Part shown: in pieces, positions 61,001-64,000 of the stretch
How positions within the stretch are numbered: the first letter of the stretch is position 1
Layout of the letters: each line of letters opens with the position of its first letter
Assembly: GCA_025602905.1 (NCBI GenBank)
Contig: JAHLKI010000038.1
Location: forward strand, 155,887 to 219,886
From: Phlyctochytrium arcticum
Taxonomy: Eukaryota; Chytridiomycota; Chytridiomycetes; Chytridiales; Chytridiaceae
Length of the DNA stretch: 64,000 bases
Reading direction: 5' to 3'
Position numbers and translations under genes: made by a program
The notes under the pieces: generated by a model
Told to the model about the DNA's origin: nothing
Database searches by the model: none
The model's input: only the letters and a program-made list of their open reading frames with translations

Positions 61001-62904
61001 GAGAGTTATTCAATGGGATCGTGTTCCAACAAACGGCTGCTTGGCCTCGCTCGACATTCCCGTAGAAAACTCGCTTTGCGCAAGGTGCAATTGCTATTGC
61101 TGAAAGTAACAAAAGAAATACGTAGGATATGGAATGTAAAAGTGCCTGCATTTTCAATATCAGACATCAAGCATCTCATAAGTAGAAGGTGTTCGTACCA
61201 GGACCCGCGGAGAGGCTCGACCACAAGTGTTTATTTTTGCCATTTGCCCCCCAGAGCTAATCGATATAGGCATACATTGTGAAAGCGCCGCTTTCAAACC
61301 CTTTCTCTTTGTGAAGGCCTCCTCCAGCGCTCTTCTTTTTCCAAAAGTTGGACCGTCTACTGATTGCTGGGCTGCCCCGGCTATCATATGTAATCCCGCG
61401 GCGGGATACTTTCCGGGACTTTTAGTCGTTTGGGCGGTTGACTGCTGGACGAGACGACAAACCTCATTACGACCGACTGCCATTAGAGGCTGATTGATAT
61501 TATTCCTTCCTTCGATACACCAGCACTTTGCCACCTTTGTGAAGCATAAACACATCTGAAGGGAGCCACCATGGCCGAGAACTCACAACAACTGGATTGG
61601 CTCCGGGCCACGACGGCAGATTATGTGGCAATCTACTTTGGTGCCGTCATATGGGGTTTTGATCTGATCGTACTGGCTTATGCCGTCTACCACCGGAATT
61701 GGGTGCCTCTGAAAGCCAAACAGGTTGATGTCTCGGCATTGGGGCTGTTCCCTGGGATATGTTTCTGGCTGGGTAATTTGGTGAGTCCTCCCTCAACATC
61801 TGCTGTTGAAAAGTCGGTGTATAGCAGAAAACTCAGACTTTGAATTATAGCATGCGACCGGCGTCACTGGGTTTGCCTCCGACGTCCTTCGCATGTGTTC
61901 CTTCTGGGAGCTTTGGATCCAGCTTATACTGGGCGAGCATCTCCTGCTGGCCGTCATGAACTACCGCCTTTATAAGCTCCACTATATTATTATCCAAGGA
62001 AAAGTCGCCCGTGGCTGGCGGTTCTACTGGTTCATTATTGCCTTTTATGTGCCAATTCTGATTCCTGGGTTTGCCGCAGCTGCAATGGGACCCCAGCACT
62101 CGGTGTCTTATATGGTATCGAATGATTGGTGCATGTGGAATGAGATCTCAAATTGATCATCATCCCCACGCCAGTGCTTGGGTTTGTCGTTCTTGTGGTA
62201 TGTAGCTCCTTTTTTTTACCATAAGGCACGTTTGGACTTACTTTGCAATGTGACAGTGGTTGAATATAGCATTGCGCAATATCCGAAGCTCGTTCAACGA
62301 GTATAGCGAGCAACGGGTGGGGTTCCTGCAGGCCTTGCTTACCTTTATCTGGTACTTCGTCAACAATGCGATTTTCTACACGTCGAATAAAGTCATCTGG
62401 GTGCGTGTCATCCAAAACATTCTCATCCTCCTCGCTGGCCACGTCTACTTTACCGTCATCCTCCTGCCTCCAGTTTGGGGCCACCTGTTCCATCGCGAGA
62501 AGACACTTGCAAACTTCCAGCGTGACATGATGCCCGTTGCGATCGGGGTCCGCTCATCTCTCATCAAATTTGCCAATAACCAGACCGGCGCGTCGACCTT
62601 TCAAACTGGCCAGATGGACACGACAACACTGCAGGCCAAGGAGGATGCCGAGACGCTTGGCGGAGCGGCCAAGTTGAAGGGGCGGTCTGTGTCGGCACCC
62701 GCGACCAGGTGTGCCGACAAAGTTGACATCAAAACAACCCGTTCAATACCTGCCGTTGGGTCCAGTTCGCTTGTCTACGATCTTGAAATGGCCACCGTTA
62801 ATGAAGGAACCCCAGGAGTCCTCTCAGCACGTATGATTTCACCTCTAATGTCGCCTGTGGGCTCGCCATCTCCATATCACGACAGCACGCACTCTCCCGT
62901 CTAA
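61001..62904 (+). repeat. Direct duplication, copy 2 (7TM gene and promoter)
   Basis: Partner of 55732-57771; about 85-90 percent identical in exons, lower in the promoter. Confidence 0.9.
61571..62904 (+). pseudogene. Paralogue of the 7TM gene with a 1-bp deletion
   Basis: Exons 61571-61780, 61851-62197 and 62257-62904 follow the structure of the intact copy, with the same splice sites. Exon 2 is 347 bp here and 348 bp in the copy at 56667-57014; one base is missing between TGGAAT and ATCCCCAC (about 62140-62160), which brings in a TGA after NDWCMWNEISN. After that point the frame is open again to the end and well conserved (IRSSFNEYSEQRVGF, ILILLAGHVYF, SPVGSPSPY). So either a very young pseudogene, a sequencing or assembly error at one base, or a truncated receptor. 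Apart from this, no key segment is lost. Confidence 0.75.
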
Positions 62905-64000
62905 TCAAGTCTTTTGGCCCTCATAGCAACTGCTCCCTTATTAGATCATCAGAAAAGAGTAGTTCAGTTTTCGAGTGGTCTTTCAAACTCTGTCTGTCCT
63001 TTCCCTACATTTCAAATTTGATGCTAATTGTGCTGCCGGTACTCTTGCTTCCCGTCTTTTCAACGAGCCTCTTCCCAAAAAAATTCCTGTCTTTCCGTTA
63101 CCAAATTACAACGTCCTTTTCCTCCGGGTTTTCAGAGGTAGTCTAGGGTTGGATCTGTCCATCTTTCTGACCTCGCTTTACTCCCACGCTTCCTTTTTTT
63201 CCTCTTCTATGCTGATGTGTCCTGCCTTGCCATGTTCTTTCTGCTGACGTCCTCAGACAGTTAACCTGAATTGTATGAATGTTCCGTTCTTGCTGCATTT
63301 ATAATGACAATATTTCCGTTGTTGAATAGAGTCTGGATGTTGACGTTAACAGATAGCTTTATTTTGATCTAGTGGTTCCCGTTTCTGCGTGATCTCTCCT
63401 TAACTTCATTGGTTTACATTTTCCTCTAATATACGAGTCTATTAGCTCCCTTTTTCTTGCTGTGCCGTCCTTTGGGCTTTTCTGTCCATACTCTACAGCA
63501 CCTGATTACTTTATTCAGGATGAAAATGTCTGTTGGCTTGCTTCCTTATTATCGCTTCTTTCCGTTTCGGGAATTACTGTCATTCTAATTTCTAACTGAC
63601 CCACACACCAATTGGTCGGCCCGCCCGACCGTCACCGTCGGCTGCTGAATTGCACTATCTCGCAAATTATAGCAAGTTCTTTTGCCTGTGGGGTCTGGGA
63701 GTCCTATACAAAATTGATATATTTTCTTGGCCAACCTTGCCATTCCATTTGTTGTCTGGAAGACCTGTCATCAGCTTTTTTTCTAAAAAAGGCTTGTACT
63801 CCTGTTTGCTGTCGGCCACTCCATTCGACGTATGGAAGCGGTCTGGCAGATCAGTCATCAGCCTCTTCAGAAAGATTTTACCCACTTAGCTGTCTGCTGA
63901 TGGCTTCGTTCCCACCTTTGTCCAGACACTCGTCAGTCGTACAAACTACAAAGGGTTTGCCGGATCTGGCAATACTTCCTTTGTCGGCTTATGTATTGCT
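62905..64000. other. T-rich end of window, no gene seen
   Basis: 1.1 kb of pyrimidine-rich sequence. Around 63742-63790 and 63821-63878 two loosely similar segments occur (frame reading PFHLLSGRPVISFFSKK and PFDVWKRSGRSVISLFRK), perhaps an old tandem repeat. No start, splice or family support. Confidence 0.4.

Overview
The window reads as nuclear DNA of a fungus, most likely an early-diverging zoosporic lineage such as a chytrid (inference from gene content, no marker gene checked). Most genes carry GT-AG introns of about 50-75 nt, and several have a TATA box 100-140 bp before the start codon. Housekeeping genes are recognisably fungal or eukaryotic (SEC23, COA3, UGP1, UTP21, SEC9). They sit beside genes unusual for Dikarya: a ferroportin, a UDP-xylose synthase and an animal-type membrane adenylyl cyclase.

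Layout. 1-3.2 kb: a secreted-protein gene with CxxxGC modules, preceded by a decayed tandem copy. 4.5-15 kb: secreted GH37 trehalase, COA3, SEC23 with 13 exons, a CDC123-like ATP-grasp protein, and a starch-type AA13 lytic polysaccharide monooxygenase with a CBM20. 15-19 kb: UGP1 and UDP-xylose synthase, convergent, two steps of nucleotide-sugar supply. 19.5-22 kb: an inverted copy of the left-end gene and its flanks, so about 17 kb of housekeeping genes lie between inverted arms. 22-30 kb: a proline-rich single-pass membrane protein, a cysteine-rich secreted protein with a recent internal 306-bp duplication, and an FHA-RING ubiquitin ligase of Dma type. 32.5-39.9 kb: two direct copies of a secreted S41 peptidase gene; the first is dead, the second intact. 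40-48 kb: ferroportin, UTP21, SEC9-like SNARE. 48.8-54.8 kb: the adenylyl cyclase. 56-63 kb: a seven-transmembrane receptor-like gene and a second copy broken by a 1-bp deletion, separated by sequence that includes a Ty3/gypsy integrase relic.

The most notable item is the cyclase. Joined across 15 exons it predicts about 1,714 residues with a long N-terminal tail, six membrane spans, a C1-like catalytic domain, six more spans and a C2-like domain. The active-site residues are split between C1 and C2 as in metazoan membrane adenylyl cyclases. A 7TM gene lies 1.6 kb downstream in the same direction, which suggests, but does not prove, a receptor-cyclase signalling neighbourhood.

A second theme is local duplication followed by decay or homogenisation: the CxxxGC arms, the S41 pair, the 7TM pair and the internal repeat of the cysteine-rich gene. 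Exon boundaries were placed by eye from splice signals, frame continuity and family conservation; all need transcript support.
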